This document shows, in pieces, positions 13,731 to 25,325 of a stretch of DNA of 64,000 nt; the stretch's first letter is position 1, and the number at the start of each line of letters is the position of its first letter. Origin of the DNA: Nymphaea colorata (Eukaryota; Streptophyta; Magnoliopsida; Nymphaeales; Nymphaeaceae); the NCBI RefSeq assembly GCF_008831285.2, contig NC_045147.1, positions 20,898,581-20,962,580 on the forward strand, in the 5' to 3' direction. The notes beneath the pieces were generated by a model, which saw only the letters and a program-made list of their open reading frames with translations, made no database searches and was not told the DNA's origin. A program made the translations under genes and the position numbers.

Positions 13731-13858
13731 CATGGACCTGCAGACGAAGAGAAAAAAAAAATTATGACTAAGGGGCATTAATATAAGAAATATTATATTT
13801 GAGAAACACTAATAGGCCACGGACCGCATTAGCCCATCAAAAGTTACTTGTGTTAAAG

Positions 13859-16800
13859 TTGAACCTGGCTCAGCTACATGCGGTGCCCACGTCAGACCCA
13901 GATCTGCCTCTCAACATGATTCCTGCCACTGTAATATACTAAAATTATAAGCCATAACTAATATGGCCATAAAATAAATCATGTGGTCCGTATAATCAAC
14001 TGTCTGCACATGCCCATGCCTAGCTAATTGGCCATTTCCATTGGGTTGGGAAGAATCTATGGATCAACTTTCCCAATAAAACTTCCTCCTCGTTTGGAAA
14101 AGAAAAAAAAAATCAGAACAAGAGAGAAAAATGGAGCGCCTATTTTGTTAAATTGCCATCTTATTTTCTCAATGCAAGAGATTATTTGAGAAAGGAAACA
14201 CGTCTAAACTTCGGCATTGGGCCGGGTCGTCGGGTACCTAGTACTCGACCCAGCTCGGGTCTGGGTCTGGCCCGATTGAGCCAGCTTGATAACTTTTAAA
14301 TAATATTTTTTATTGATAATATATATTTTATTATTAAAAATATATTTTATACTAAAATTTTTATTCTATATTTAAAAAATAATTTTTTTATTGTAAACGA
14401 GCTCGGTCAGTTTTCCGGTTTCAGGTTGGACCAGCCCGAGGTGAGCTCTTTAGTCATCATAGGTGAAAAAGGCATAACACAAAATAGGCCTTTTTAATGC
14501 AAACTGCAAGGAGAATAGGTCTTTCAAACCTTTTATTCACAGAGAACCAGTAATTTTACATGATGGTAGATTGTGAGAACAGATAAAAAGAAAGTAGGTT
14601 TAGTAAAAAAAAAAAGAAAAAAAAGAAGAAATACTTATTCTCCTAAAAAAGAGAAAAAAGAAAAAAAGAACGGTATCTACGATTTTGAATTTGAAGAAAA
14701 AAGGTAACTCTTCATCGGCATGATTTCCAAACTGTTTGGGTACTTGTGACATTGTTCCTTGCTGTTTGTTTCTGTCTTTTACGAAACGCCGCTGATTTCT
14801 TAAATCTCTCGGTGAAGGCTCGAACAAGCCAAGATCCACATTACTAAATACAAAACTGTTGTATTTTAATTGGAATAGTCGAGGACTCGAGATGTTTGGT
14901 CACTAAAATAATCCAAAAGATATAAAATTTAAAATTTGAAAATAAGCAGATGGTCTATAAGCTTCGTTCAATTAGTTGGAAAGTAATATTGAACACCATT
15001 AATTAATTATAACCGAATAAAGAAACAATGTTAACTATATGCTTCCATCGCTTTTTTTTTTTTCAAATATCAATTCAATTAGAGTCCCGGCTGATTCTCA
15101 TAACGAGAAATCTGTCATTCGCCTCTTTGGACTCTGCACTTGCAACCTCAATACCTCATCAACAATCAGCGTTTATTAGTGGTTTCAAAGAACATAATGT
15201 TCTTGTTATCACACACTTTCTTTGCCTGGAAAAATAAGTATTTGTGCCATTGACGAACTTAGAAGGAGATTGGCCACGAGCAGGGGCGGAACCGATTTTT
15301 TTTTTATGAGGGGGAAAAATTAAAATTTGAGGTCGAAATATCATTTTTCAAATTTTTTATATAACGCAAATAATTTTTAAAAAAAAGTTTATATGTAGAT
15401 TGATTTTTTTTTTTTAAATTGAGAATGGGTCAGAGCCTATGCAGACCGCCCTATTGCGTTTTTTTTTTTAAGAGTAGCACTGCTCATAATTTATTTGAGA
15501 AGGAAGTGAAGATTAGGTGAGACTCATGTGTAGGTCCAAACCATGGGCTTCGTTTTCCCAAGTTTTCTGTTGACAACGACCAACCTCGATCAGATTCGCT
15601 CCTACCTTATAGAGATGGCTGGCACCAAAACCTGCTCCCATTACGCTTCCACACCAGTGTTTTCAAATTAAAAAAATTGAACCTAATTGTTGTGACTGAA
15701 AAAAATATTATTTATACATGTATTAAAATAATAAAAATTGTATAAAAATAGTTTAAAAAACAGCAAAAAAACAACCTTACACCTCTTATCAGTCGGTGAA
15801 TAAATTTGAATTGGCTGATCTAAGTTGATATAGTTTCAACGATTCTCATTCCCTCCAAAGGATGAATTCAAAACTTTTTTTGATATGTGCTATCTCAAAA
15901 ACTAATTGATGTTCGGCCTAATCTCAATAATATTCATTTTTTTCCCTTAGGGGAGGGGGGTCATGCTCGGCTGGGTGGGAAAGGGGAAGAGAAATGAAGA
16001 AGATACCCCCAAAAGGTGGACGTCCCTTTCCTTTTTCATAAGATTAGAGTTGTTTTAGAATTTAGGTAAAAAACAGTTGAACATTCACCATTTGTAGAAA
16101 AAAAAGAATAGTACATACATGAATAAGATTGACTACTAACCCGTCAAGGTGCTTCCTACTCGGGGTGCGAGCAGTCTTATGCCTAAAACACTAGAATCCC
16201 TCTTCATTATCTTCTCCAAAGATTGAATGGTAGTAGACTTGAATTTCAAATATGATCTGCGTTCTAATTTTAAAACAAGGAAAGTTTGATTCAAATTTTG
16301 AAACAAAGTGGAGGTTTGGTGTCATTTGCACGTGAAAATGAAAGCAAGCCATTAATTCATAAGCAGCGGCCTTGTCTTGTTTATGTTATTATTAAACACC
16401 TACAGCCCCCTCCTTCAGGAAAGCGAGATCAAATTGTCGCCCCGGGCCCATAAAATCGAACAAATGAAATCAAGACACGTGTACATGACGGATTATTTGT
16501 TGGGCTTCCATTGCTGACACGTGTAGACCAAAAAATCCTTTTAAAATTGCTAAATGACATACTTACCCCTTCAAACCATCCACTTATATTTCCTATAACT
16601 ATAACTTGGTGGTCTATAACTATAACTTGGTGGTCAAGCTGAAGTCCAAACCATGTTAATATATCCGATTTAAATTGGATATGAACCGATAAAAAAAACC
16701 TTGATTATGATTACCATTTAGTGGACAAGTTTCGTACCGGGTTTGCGTTTGATTAATTCGAGTCTGCTTCAAAGAACTTAGAACACTTTTTGTAATTCAA

Positions 16801-18100
16801 ATGGATATAAACTGAGTTCGAAGCCGAGCACATGCGCCGAGTTGGTCTTTTAACTCGGACTCAGCTTGACCACGAGGACCATGTTGCCATGTGGCTGACT
16901 CCAGTCGTTCCGATAGCGAAAGAGCGTCCAGGAGCATAAAGGGAACAATAAAAATGGCCAAAACTCGTTCGGCCGTTCATGCGTTGGATCTTGTGACGCG
17001 AAAAGGCACCAGCTTTCTCACGTCTCGCGAAAGGCAAGTTGCATAGACAACGACGGAAAAGTTTAGAGAAAAAAAAAAAAAAAAGAATGTGGGAGGAACC
17101 GAAAGGTCTATTCAGTCCTTGTTTTTTTTTCAATATTACAAGCGCGTGCCCATCTCTAACGAGCAAATCGTTGTTAGTCCTCGTCCAGCGTAATCCAGGG
17201 ACGCAAGTCCTTTTCACGAAGCCTAAAAGTGCTTAAAATGTCATTAGTCTCCTCCTTCGCACGGGGAATTACAACGTCTCGTGACTCGGACGAGTCGAGC
17301 CAATTGGTGTATCGAACCGCAGAGACGCAGCCCACTGGCTTGAGCGTGCCAACCAAGAGCTTGGCAGTGAGGTTTGAATAACGCCGCATGTGTTCAATAA
17401 ACATTAGTATAAGATTTCCATAAGCCAAGTCTTGATAGTGAGATGTCAATAACGCTCCAACGCTAATATGAAAAAGGTGTTTATGATTTTATGTTATGAA
17501 AAGACTAAATATTGGAACTAGAAACCTTATAAAAGAAGATCCGATTCAGATAGGAAATCACATATGAGCTTGAGCCACATGCCTCAGCCTCAGCGCTTTT
17601 CATAATCTTAATGTTTCAATCAAATGCCTAATTTTGCTACTGATTAAATTTGTAAGAGTCTTGCTCAAGCTCATCAAATTGATTTGACCAGACTAAGACG
17701 AGCAACAAGCTTATAAACAGCCTGGTTGATTAAGAAACCAAATCTAGATCAGATCTTTTAACTTATCTCCATCATTGATTTGAGCTTGGGAAACACAAGT
17801 AAGGGACTGAATATTTGAATCAATTTTCACCAACCTAGCTGATGAAATTTCTAGACAATGTAAATAAGCAAATTCTATATGAGAAGCTAGATTCATGGCA
17901 AGTATCCGGCAAACAAATAGGGCTTCCGAGTGACGACCCACTCAACCGAGTAGCTCCAACTAATGAGTCGGAACGAACCGAGTCGCTAGGTTGCGTCACT
18001 CACTACGTTCAAAGGTACTTGGATAAAAGTATAAGGGTATAAAAGACTTTTCCTTTATGAATGGACCCCAGTTCGGGACAGGATCCTGCTGGCTTAGCTG
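13859..18100. other. AT-rich intergenic spacer with repeat debris
   Basis: No gene recognised. The stretch 14215-14455 has GC-rich ends full of GGGTC/CTCGGG motifs around an AT core and resembles a decayed noncoding repeat. There are long A or T runs near 14600, 15050, 15400 and 17065. A perfect 21-base tandem duplication lies at 16593-16634. The ORFs at 14600-14839 and 16861-17217 (both minus) are carried by homopolymers and have no motif I know, so I do not call them genes. Confidence 0.6.
16593..16634. repeat. 21-bp direct tandem duplication
   Basis: The 21-base unit starting ctataactataacttgg occurs twice head to tail with no mismatch. It is a simple slippage-type duplication in spacer. 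Confidence 0.9.
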
Positions 18101-18104
18101 TCAC

Positions 18105-18112
18105 TATATAAG
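18105..18112 (+). promoter_or_regulatory. TATA box of the DUF1191 gene
   Basis: The sequence cactatataag on the plus strand is a good plant TATA match. Transcription would start about 30 bases further on, near 18140, ahead of a purine-rich leader with GAGA repeats. This fits the downstream leader intron and the coding region at 19501. Confidence 0.55.
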
Positions 18113-18251
18113 CGTCGGTTCTTTCCGGTCGACGTGCAACGCTAAAATCGACCAGGACGTCTGGTGCCGCATCAGACCCCGAGGAAGAGAGAGAGAGAGA
18201 GGGGACGGGGAAAGCGGACGAAACCCTAGAGAGAGGAGAGTGACTGAGGAG

Positions 18252-19122
18252 GTACGAGTCAGCTTCAGACTTTACCGTTCTTAGAGTTCCTTCAGCCACC
18301 ATCGATTCATCTTTTGCTTTTCATAATGCGAGGATTCCGCAGTTCTTCGTTTAGTTCTATTGGTTTATTTGTGATCTTATGAGGGAGATTTTGTTGTTTG
18401 CAGTGAATTTTAGCTGCTTTTTTTTATTTTGGTATACGGTTTGGGGGAAGATTTGGTGACTTCTGGTGTGTAGGAAGACGAAGTGAGGGAGTTCTTCGGG
18501 GATTTCTTGTGAAGAGGACCAGCATTACGAGAGAACACTGTGCATTTTTTGGAACGATGTCTAAGCAAAAAAATGTTGTTTTTTAAGCACTGAGAGACAA
18601 TGAGTGTGCATTTCTTGTGGAATTTCTGAAGAAAAACCTGGATCTCTTGTCCCTCTTTGTTGCTCAGTACTTTTCCCCTAACAGGTAGAAGGGGGAAGAA
18701 GAAGGAAAAGCTAAAGTGCGGAGATTTTTTTGGGCTTCTTCTATTTTTGGTCGTCTGTATTTCAGTTAGACGGAGTTGAGTTCTTGTTGAGGTTGACTGG
18801 TGTTGGTTTTTTGGGTTATTAATTATTTTTCGGTGGTCTTAAAAGTGGTAGAGGTGACGCACGCTGACGGTAAATGTATCTTACCGGAGTGATTTTTCCG
18901 TTTTCCTTTTGTGGCGTGTTATAGTTTTGCTGTTGTGAGCGCTCGAGAACAGGGGAGTAAAGGGCCACGTTTTACGATATTCCAGGATAGTTCGTCTGGT
19001 TGGGTTGCTTGTTTGTGGAACGCTTTGGATGTGATGCGATCCCGATTTTTTTGCTCAAAGCTCTGATTTGTCTGCTTTTTCTTTCTGTACTGAAATCTGT
19101 TACTTTTCTTTTGACATTGCAG
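18252..19122 (+). other. Probable 5'-UTR intron of the DUF1191 gene
   Basis: A donor (GAGGAG then GTACGAG) at 18252 and a pyrimidine-rich acceptor (cttttgacattgcag) ending at 19122 flank a T-rich stretch typical of plant introns. Splicing would join the GAGA leader to the stretch before the start codon. Other acceptors, for example at about 19240, are possible. Confidence 0.45.
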
Positions 19123-19481
19123 CTTTTCTTGAGGTTATTGTCACGGAGATATACTTGAGATAGAAGTGGGGTTGGAGAAGTCAATGACGCTTTAAGGTGC
19201 CCGATCACTTCTGATAACGAAAGGCAGCAGCTTCTGGCAGGTCAAAAATTTCTCCATTTGCATTACTGAGTAATGCCAGTTTATAAGTGAGAGGAAGGCA
19301 ATGCGGTAGAGAAGCTCTGGAAGCGCACAGAGCATTCAGGCCTTGGAGTTCCTCTGCTATTTGCTTAGGAACTCCATTTTTGTTTTAGGTTGGATGGTGC
19401 TGGCCTGGTGGCATAAAAACATAGGATGATGAGGGATCCTGTTAGAGTAGCATTGTTTTCGAACTCCATCTCTGGATTTGG

Positions 19482-19667
19482 ATGCTCCGTCGAACACTAG
19501 ATGGGTTTTCTTTGCTCCGTTTTGAAGTTTGCTGCTCTACTTTTGGTTGTATTGGTGTCGATGAGAGCAAATGCACAAGCACCGAACTCCTCTCGATCTT
19601 TAGATGCGGTTCTACAGGATTATGCTTACAGAGCTTTTGTGCGTCCCCGCACAGGTGTTATCTATGA
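19482..19667 (+). other. Upstream ORF overlapping the DUF1191 start
   Basis: An ATG 19 bases before the main start opens a 61-codon reading frame in another phase. It runs 167 bases into the coding region. Its start context is weak (T at -3, C at +4), so leaky scanning to the main ATG is plausible. It could dampen translation of the main protein. Confidence 0.4.
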
Positions 19668-20469
19668 TGCATCCGTTCCTGAAACTATCTATGGAGTAAA
19701 GCTGTCCGTTGTAAGGCTTCGAAGTGGCAGTTTACGGGCCAGAGGAGTTCAGTTTTATGAATTTCAGTTCCCTCCTGGAGTTCGGGGGTGGCCTTATGTA
19801 GAGAGACTTGCACTGGTTTACCAGAATCTGGTTAACTGGTCTTCCTTTTATTATCATGTTCCTGGTCATACGCTAGTTTCTCCTGTATTAGGCATACTGG
19901 CTTATGAAGCATCAAATCTGACTGCAACTAATTTGCCTGAGTTGAACGTTGCTGCTACAATGAGACCCATTTCAGTTAACTTTTCAAGTACAACAATTCC
20001 CAGTGGATTAACGGCAAAATGTGTGCGTTTTGATTTGAATGGTTCACTGGAATATAGTAATCTTTCAGCACCAAATACTTGCTCGACATTGAAACAAGGT
20101 CATTTCTCGCTAGTCGTTGAATCGATTGCTCCAGTTTCAGCTCCCTCTCCAGCTCCTTCGGAGGTTCCACCTTCACCCCCTCCAAATCAAGTTCCGGCAC
20201 CAGGTGGAGTGGAATCTCAAGGAAAAAGTAGCTCAAAATTGTGGAAGGTTACTGTTGGTTCCGTGGTTGGTGGGTTTGTTGTGGTGGCGGGTCTAGCAAT
20301 TTGTGCAATTGCACTACTGAGGTTGAAGCGGAAATCGCAGTTAGCAGCCATGGAACAGCAGGCTGACCAAGGAGAAGCACTGCGTGTGTCAGAAATTGGC
20401 AGTACTAAAGCCCCGGCTGCAATAGGAACTCGAACGCAGCCGATTTTGGAGACCGAGTATGTTGCTTGA
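19501..20469 (+). CDS. DUF1191 family membrane protein
   Basis: Single-exon CDS of 322 residues. A signal peptide covers about residues 1-25 (MGFLCSVLKFAALLLVVLVS, ending near ANAQ). The DUF1191 ectodomain covers about 26-210, with several N-glycosylation sequons (NWS, NLT, NFS, NGS, NLS) and two cysteines near its end. A Pro/Ser-rich stem (APSPAPSEVPPSPPPN) comes next, then one transmembrane segment about residues 250-275 and a short cytosolic tail. This order matches plant single-pass DUF1191 proteins, for example At3g08600 as I recall it. The biochemical role of the family is not known to me. The start is fixed by the signal peptide and by an in-frame TAG directly upstream. It is the only recognised plus-strand gene here. 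Confidence 0.92.
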   Translation: MGFLCSVLKFAALLLVVLVSMRANAQAPNSSRSLDAVLQDYAYRAFVRPRTGVIYDASVPETIYGVKLSVVRLRSGSLRARGVQFYEFQFPPGVRGWPYVERLALVYQNLVNWSSFYYHVPGHTLVSPVLGILAYEASNLTATNLPELNVAATMRPISVNFSSTTIPSGLTAKCVRFDLNGSLEYSNLSAPNTCSTLKQGHFSLVVESIAPVSAPSPAPSEVPPSPPPNQVPAPGGVESQGKSSSKLWKVTVGSVVGGFVVVAGLAICAIALLRLKRKSQLAAMEQQADQGEALRVSEIGSTKAPAAIGTRTQPILETEYVA

Positions 20470-21018
20470 ATATTACAATGCACATAATTTTGGTAAGTTT
20501 TTTATGAAGAAGCAAGATTGCAAGAAGGAGCTGCTCTTATGAAGGTCTTTCCATGCTATGGTTGTGGTAGTGGCTAACCGGCTGGTCCTAAATTGGGTTG
20601 CTTCTTGGCTTCTTCTTCTCTGGTTTTGGGTGATTTTTCAGCTTCCATGTATCCAAAAAGGGTTATCTGGAACTGATTAAGATGGTTGCTTGATTGAGAT
20701 CGAAGAAAAGAAAACTAATGGGTCCTTTTAAATTTATAATGGTATTATTTTTGTACAAAATGAAGCAGTAGCCTCTGCAATATGTAGTCTGGTTGATTTC
20801 AGCTAGATGAAGTGCACCTGAATCATCAAATTACCTGGTTCTGCGATTTGCTTTGCTCCCCAGCTCTTGTCGTGGTTGTTTCTACATCTCTTCCATTTCT
20901 GGCAAGCTCCCATTGTTGTCTAGTGATGTTTGGTGTGGCTCCAGAATTGAGGCCTCTGGTATTTGTTTTATTTTTTGTATTGTTGGTTGCTCCGCTGGCC
21001 CACTGGGCCTGCACAGCA

Positions 21019-21024
21019 AATAAA
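21019..21024 (+). terminator. Candidate poly(A) signal of the DUF1191 gene
   Basis: An exact AATAAA lies about 550 bases after the stop codon, followed by T-rich sequence. Plant poly(A) signals are loose and an earlier site near 20750-20800 is equally possible. Confidence 0.35.
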
Positions 21025-22879
21025 AGCTAGGAACTTGTCACTGATTTTTCGTTGGCCTCAGTTGTAATAATCCACTATTTGGTTGTATTTCTTGATTGTA
21101 GTACTTTCGTGTTGTAGTCAATGCAGCTGTTTGCCTTCATTCTTCAATCCTTTGCACAGCAATTTCATGAGTTACTAATGCCTACTGGTATTGAAGAAGT
21201 TTGTGGTCTATTATTGCGATTATCTCTGCTTCACAACTCCACATTCATAAGAGTCTCATATCTAATGAACATAATATGTTAAACAAAGCAGAGAGCATAT
21301 GCATAGCAGGGAAAGGCGGTCGGGCATATAAAAATTCATTCTTATTGCAATTTGCAATTGGGATATAAAGTGGGCTACCTGCGTCACAAAAGTTTTAACT
21401 GCCATTCTTCACATGCCAAGAAGCTATATAAGCTTTAACTGCAGTTCTTCACATGCCAAAAAGTTCAATCTCTTTAGGTGCTGGTGAGGTAAAAAAGGAT
21501 TCAATTTCTGTTCCAAGAATGGTCCACCTTACTTATGGGCCCCCAATGTAACATGTGGCGAGGCAAAGCTATTATTCGGAAAGAGGAAGTCTCTAATAAT
21601 TGTTTCTACATGGGATGGAAACAGAGAAGGTGTGGTGGGAGTACCATCATCGGCTGCCACTTGCTTTTTCTGCCTTTTCTTCTCTGGTCTCTCTCTCTCT
21701 CTCCTGAATTGTCCATAATTTTTCTGCACGGGAGTGGTTATTACTGGACCATGCTAAAGGATTGATGCCGGCTTTCAAGGCGATTCATTTACTGCTTTTG
21801 GTTTGTCCTTGTTTCCTCTCACCATATGCCAATAAAGCTGGGTTGGTTTTGGACAGTACTTGTCGACTTTGAAATGTTAAACATAATTTTATCTCATTTA
21901 TCCTCAAATATGAATCTTGTTCGTTCCAATTGCTTCCATTTTTATGTTTTCATATATTTTGCCTTTCTTATATAGACCTACAAAAAAACGACCTGAAATG
22001 TTTAAGAGTGTGCATAAGAGACATATCAGCATTCATTTAATAAGTTTCGAAGTCAAGCTTCTAAGATCCTTGAGGAGGAGGGTTGGCCCAATGGATGGGA
22101 TTGGTGCTGGTAGGCAATTTAGTCTCCATTTTAATCTCTCGTGAAATTAATTCTTTGTGCTGCAAAAAGGAACACACCAATATATAAGTTGAAATCTCGA
22201 AACACTGAAAAGAAGCTTAATATCCTGAATATAGGAAACGTGTGATAGCTTCAGCTTTCAGTTGTACTCTATCTTGCGAGATTTCCAATTTGTTTTCAAA
22301 ATTACTAGCAGCATGTAGATCAACTTCAGAAACTAGCCGTTTGCTTTAATCTTTAAGATGTTATTCATCGCGCCATCATCCCAAGAACTCCCATCTCGAT
22401 GAGATTCTTTTGACACCTTGCAACTCCCTGAAGTCAAGCACCCGCAATGAACACTATGGAACCATAAATGCTCTTAGTCGAAGTGGTCACACGAATACGA
22501 CTGTATTTTATGATATCCAACTCCCATTTATTGCCCCCACCGATTACATCAATGTTTTATTGCCTTTTCTATTGGTTGGTATAATTAACTCTCTAGAACC
22601 TGCAAGGTATTAAATTGTGGGTAGCTTTGTGCTTTTGGACTGCCAACGTTCCTAAGGAAATTTAAAAGGGGTGCATTTAGTAGACCTAGCCCTAGAGAAC
22701 TTCTTCCTTCTGACGACGATATGTCTCTGGACATGAGACATGAAGAGTTTAAAACAAGGAGAAGGTTCAACTTCTGCGTGCTCATGAAACTAACAACCAT
22801 TTTCATCTAAATAATATAAAGGAGAAATCTAAACATGAACCCTTTTAAGTGTTGTTTGTCAATAAAACCAATAATAAAC

Positions 22880-23065
22880 TGTTCTATGAATCTGCCTGAA
22901 AAATGTTACAAGTTTCATATGTCTACATCAATTTTTGAGACAGACCGTTTGTTTCGGTTCTCATTGCCAAACAATCCCTTAGGAAGTGTTTAAGGCACTT
23001 GTTTGGTAACAGGAATACTCACACAATATCCCATAGATCTGTTCAGGACAGATTCATAGAATACT
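22880..23065. mobile_element. Palindromic relic, possibly a decayed MITE
   Basis: The outer blocks ttctatgaatctgcctg near 22882 and its partial complement (cagattcatagaa) near 23050 face each other. Inside them, tgccaaacaa near 22967 faces ttgtttggta near 22999. Nested inverted blocks of this kind are usual in nonautonomous inverted-repeat elements. No target-site duplication was found. Confidence 0.35.
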
Positions 23066-24639
23066 AGAACATATTGTTTCATGAATCTGCCCTACTCTTT
23101 ATAACATATTCATGCCCAACTTGATGCACTTCACAACTGCCTACACGCTATGGTGATAGTTTACCCCATCAAAATTAAATCATCACTGTCTGCATGACGG
23201 CCAATACATACACCTAACTCTAAGGGGTTTGGCCTAATAGATTGAACCAGCAATTAATAGAAGATTAGCCCTTAGTTTAATACTTATATGCATGAACGCG
23301 CTTCCTTCAAGCCAACACAGCTCTAGACCTTAGAGGCAAAAAGAAGTGAAGAGAGACTTGGTTCATCCTTATCAGACAGCCAACACCTTACCTAGAGTGC
23401 CAACTCTTCCAGGCCAGCGAGGTGGTTGACAAAAAACAAGAGTTTATGTCTTGGGCATTCAATGATGGGAGAGAATTTTTCTTTAAAAAGTGGGAAAAAA
23501 AAAACCATTTTCAGTGAATCCAAATTTGGGTACTGACAAGAAATCACTGTAAATGGCCTGTTAAATGAGGATTACTTCATTATGTACATATGCCTATATG
23601 CCTGACAAACACATCAAATGCCACCAACCACTTAAATGAATGGAATTAATCGAGACCTCATGGCCCAGCCTCTTCTTTTTCTAAGGCACAGCCTTTCACT
23701 CTGACAAGCCACCGAAGGCCCAACAAACCCCGCTAGATGACGAAGCCAAGACTGTTCCCCTCGTGGCTCTCAGTAAACCCATTAAAAGTTGCACCGAACA
23801 CCAACAAAAGAGAGTTACTAGCAGTAATCTCTTCTACCATCCATCCAGGCATTTCCAAAAGGGGACACAGTATGGTCTTCAACACCACCAACCTTTGCTC
23901 TCCTACTGGTCTTTCTCTATGGCGTCAAAAGACTATTTTTCAAGTGTCAAATGCGAAAAATTGTTATGATTAGTTCAAAGCAGTGCTAGTATTAGGCGAG
24001 ATATCCAGAAGAGACCGAAACCATTTTTCCTTTCTCCTTACCTTTAGGGTCTAGGGCTACTTTTGGTGCACCCGTCAACTAAAATATTGTACATCTACGG
24101 TTTGCATTTCAAAAAATAATACTCACGAGAATTGAACTGACAACTGAACTTATACAGGCGTCATGTTTGACCTCCTCACTTTGACCAACTATGTTATATT
24201 CTTCAGGTAATGAACTGATAGAATAGGCAAAAGGCCACTGATTTAGAAGAAAATTTGGCTAATTTTGAAAATGTTGGTACTGACGCCTGTATCGTTGGGT
24301 GAGGAGGTCAAACATGGTGCTATCGGCTAATACAACATCCTTAGGACCCACTGCCAGCTTATGTGTGTGGGGAGTTCAATGGTTACTATATTTGTACACC
24401 AATTTATTTCCACTCTTCATGGGTGTCATAATGTGGCCCTTTGGATCTCAGCAGTTGGTAAGCGACAACTCGCCTTTGACTGCATCTAATATGTGAGGAT
24501 AACCATGTGTTATTGGTACTTCTGCGGCCAGACCCTGCCCACATTCTGACGGATTCCCTGCAGAGTAGCCGGCGTGTGGGAAAAAACTCCAGGCAACGCA
24601 CAATGTCCTGTCCGTCTGCATTCTGCATCACCGGGACGA

Positions 24640-24774
24640 CACCGGAAAAACGTCGCCGGAAAAACTGGATTGGCGGGTGTAGAAGCTGTATTGCATCTTC
24701 TATATGTCCTCGGAGAAGCAACCAAGAAGAGTGAAGCTCAGAGGCTTCAGATTGTCATAGAAGCTAATAAGATT
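24640..24774 (+). pseudogene. Coding-like fragment, possibly exportin-T-like
   Basis: A 45-codon stretch with natural codon texture contains GVEAVLHLLYVLGEATKK and then SEAQRLQIVIEANK before a stop. The helical VEAVLHLLYVLGE part recalls the HEAT-repeat region of exportin-T (plant PAUSED), but I am matching from memory over a short span. There is no start codon context, no neighbouring exon in phase and no splice support. I read it as a gene fragment or processed pseudogene remnant. The resemblance could be accidental. Confidence 0.25.
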
Positions 24775-25261
24775 TGAAATTTGGATAGGCCGGCCGCCAA
24801 TTCATTTTTACTTCATGTGGCCAATAAATTTGCAAGTAAACTAAGAGAATGTACAGCTAATGCCAACTTCATGGGCCTTGTATGCAATAAAGCTGAAGCT
24901 GAAATAGAATCAAATGAGGGAGCAGGTTGGGTAGGTTGCAGTTGCTCTATCATAATTGAGAGGGCGCGGTTCGAACCTCATTGAGTTGTCTCCAGCTTGT
25001 CTATACTAACTGCAAACCCACAAGGTTAGCACAATTAGCAATGACCTGCAGACGGCTGGTTTCCGTTTCCGGTAGACGGAACGGATTCCGGAAAACATCA
25101 GTGTAAGTTGTAACCTCCTGGGAGATCCAGTGCTCCTGCCTCGCCTGTCCAAGTGAAAGGTTGTTTGCGCTTAAAATGCCTTTTAGATCAAAGTTTTATA
25201 CTGTTTGGAGATCAATGTAGGTTCGGTGGGTTAGCTCAACACAGATGAGTTAGAGAGACGC

Positions 25262-25325
25262 AGAGAGAGAGAGAGAGAGAGAGCCCATAAAATGGGAATG
25301 TAAGAGAGAGAGAGAGAGAGAGAGA
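25262..25325. repeat. Two (GA)n microsatellites
   Basis: Two GA runs near 25262-25283 and 25304-25325, separated by about 20 bases, in spacer. Confidence 0.9.

Larger units (their letters stand above)
1..13858. repeat. 4.07 kb tandem array (3 full units plus a partial unit)
   Basis: The same segment repeats head to tail. Taking base 1 as unit start, units begin at 1, 4070, 8143 and 12214, giving periods of 4069, 4073 and 4071 bases. The fourth unit stops at 13858, where the repeat text ends abruptly and unrelated spacer begins. The array runs off the left edge, so total copy number is unknown. The copies look almost identical; the differences I found are mostly in microsatellites: (TA)16, 17, 17 and 14 at 1487, 5556, 9629 and 13700, and C runs of 12, 14 and 13 near 3501, 7572 and 11644. 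No transposase, reverse transcriptase, LTR or terminal inverted repeat is visible, so it looks like a tandem segmental duplication rather than a mobile element. An assembly effect on copy number cannot be excluded. Confidence 0.97.

Noticed and set aside
1..13858. CRISPR or LTR retrotransposon interpretation of the tandem repeats
   Set aside because: Units are 4 kb with no spacers, no terminal repeats and no transposon proteins, and the sequence is plant nuclear DNA.
16861..17217. 118-codon minus-strand ORF
   Set aside because: Contains a homopolymer-derived Phe run, no family resemblance, no promoter or splice context.
24968..24978. ggttcgaacct, a tRNA/SINE B-box-like word
   Set aside because: No A box at the right distance and no cloverleaf can be formed. 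A similar word at 39373-39383 in a glyoxalase intron fails the same test.
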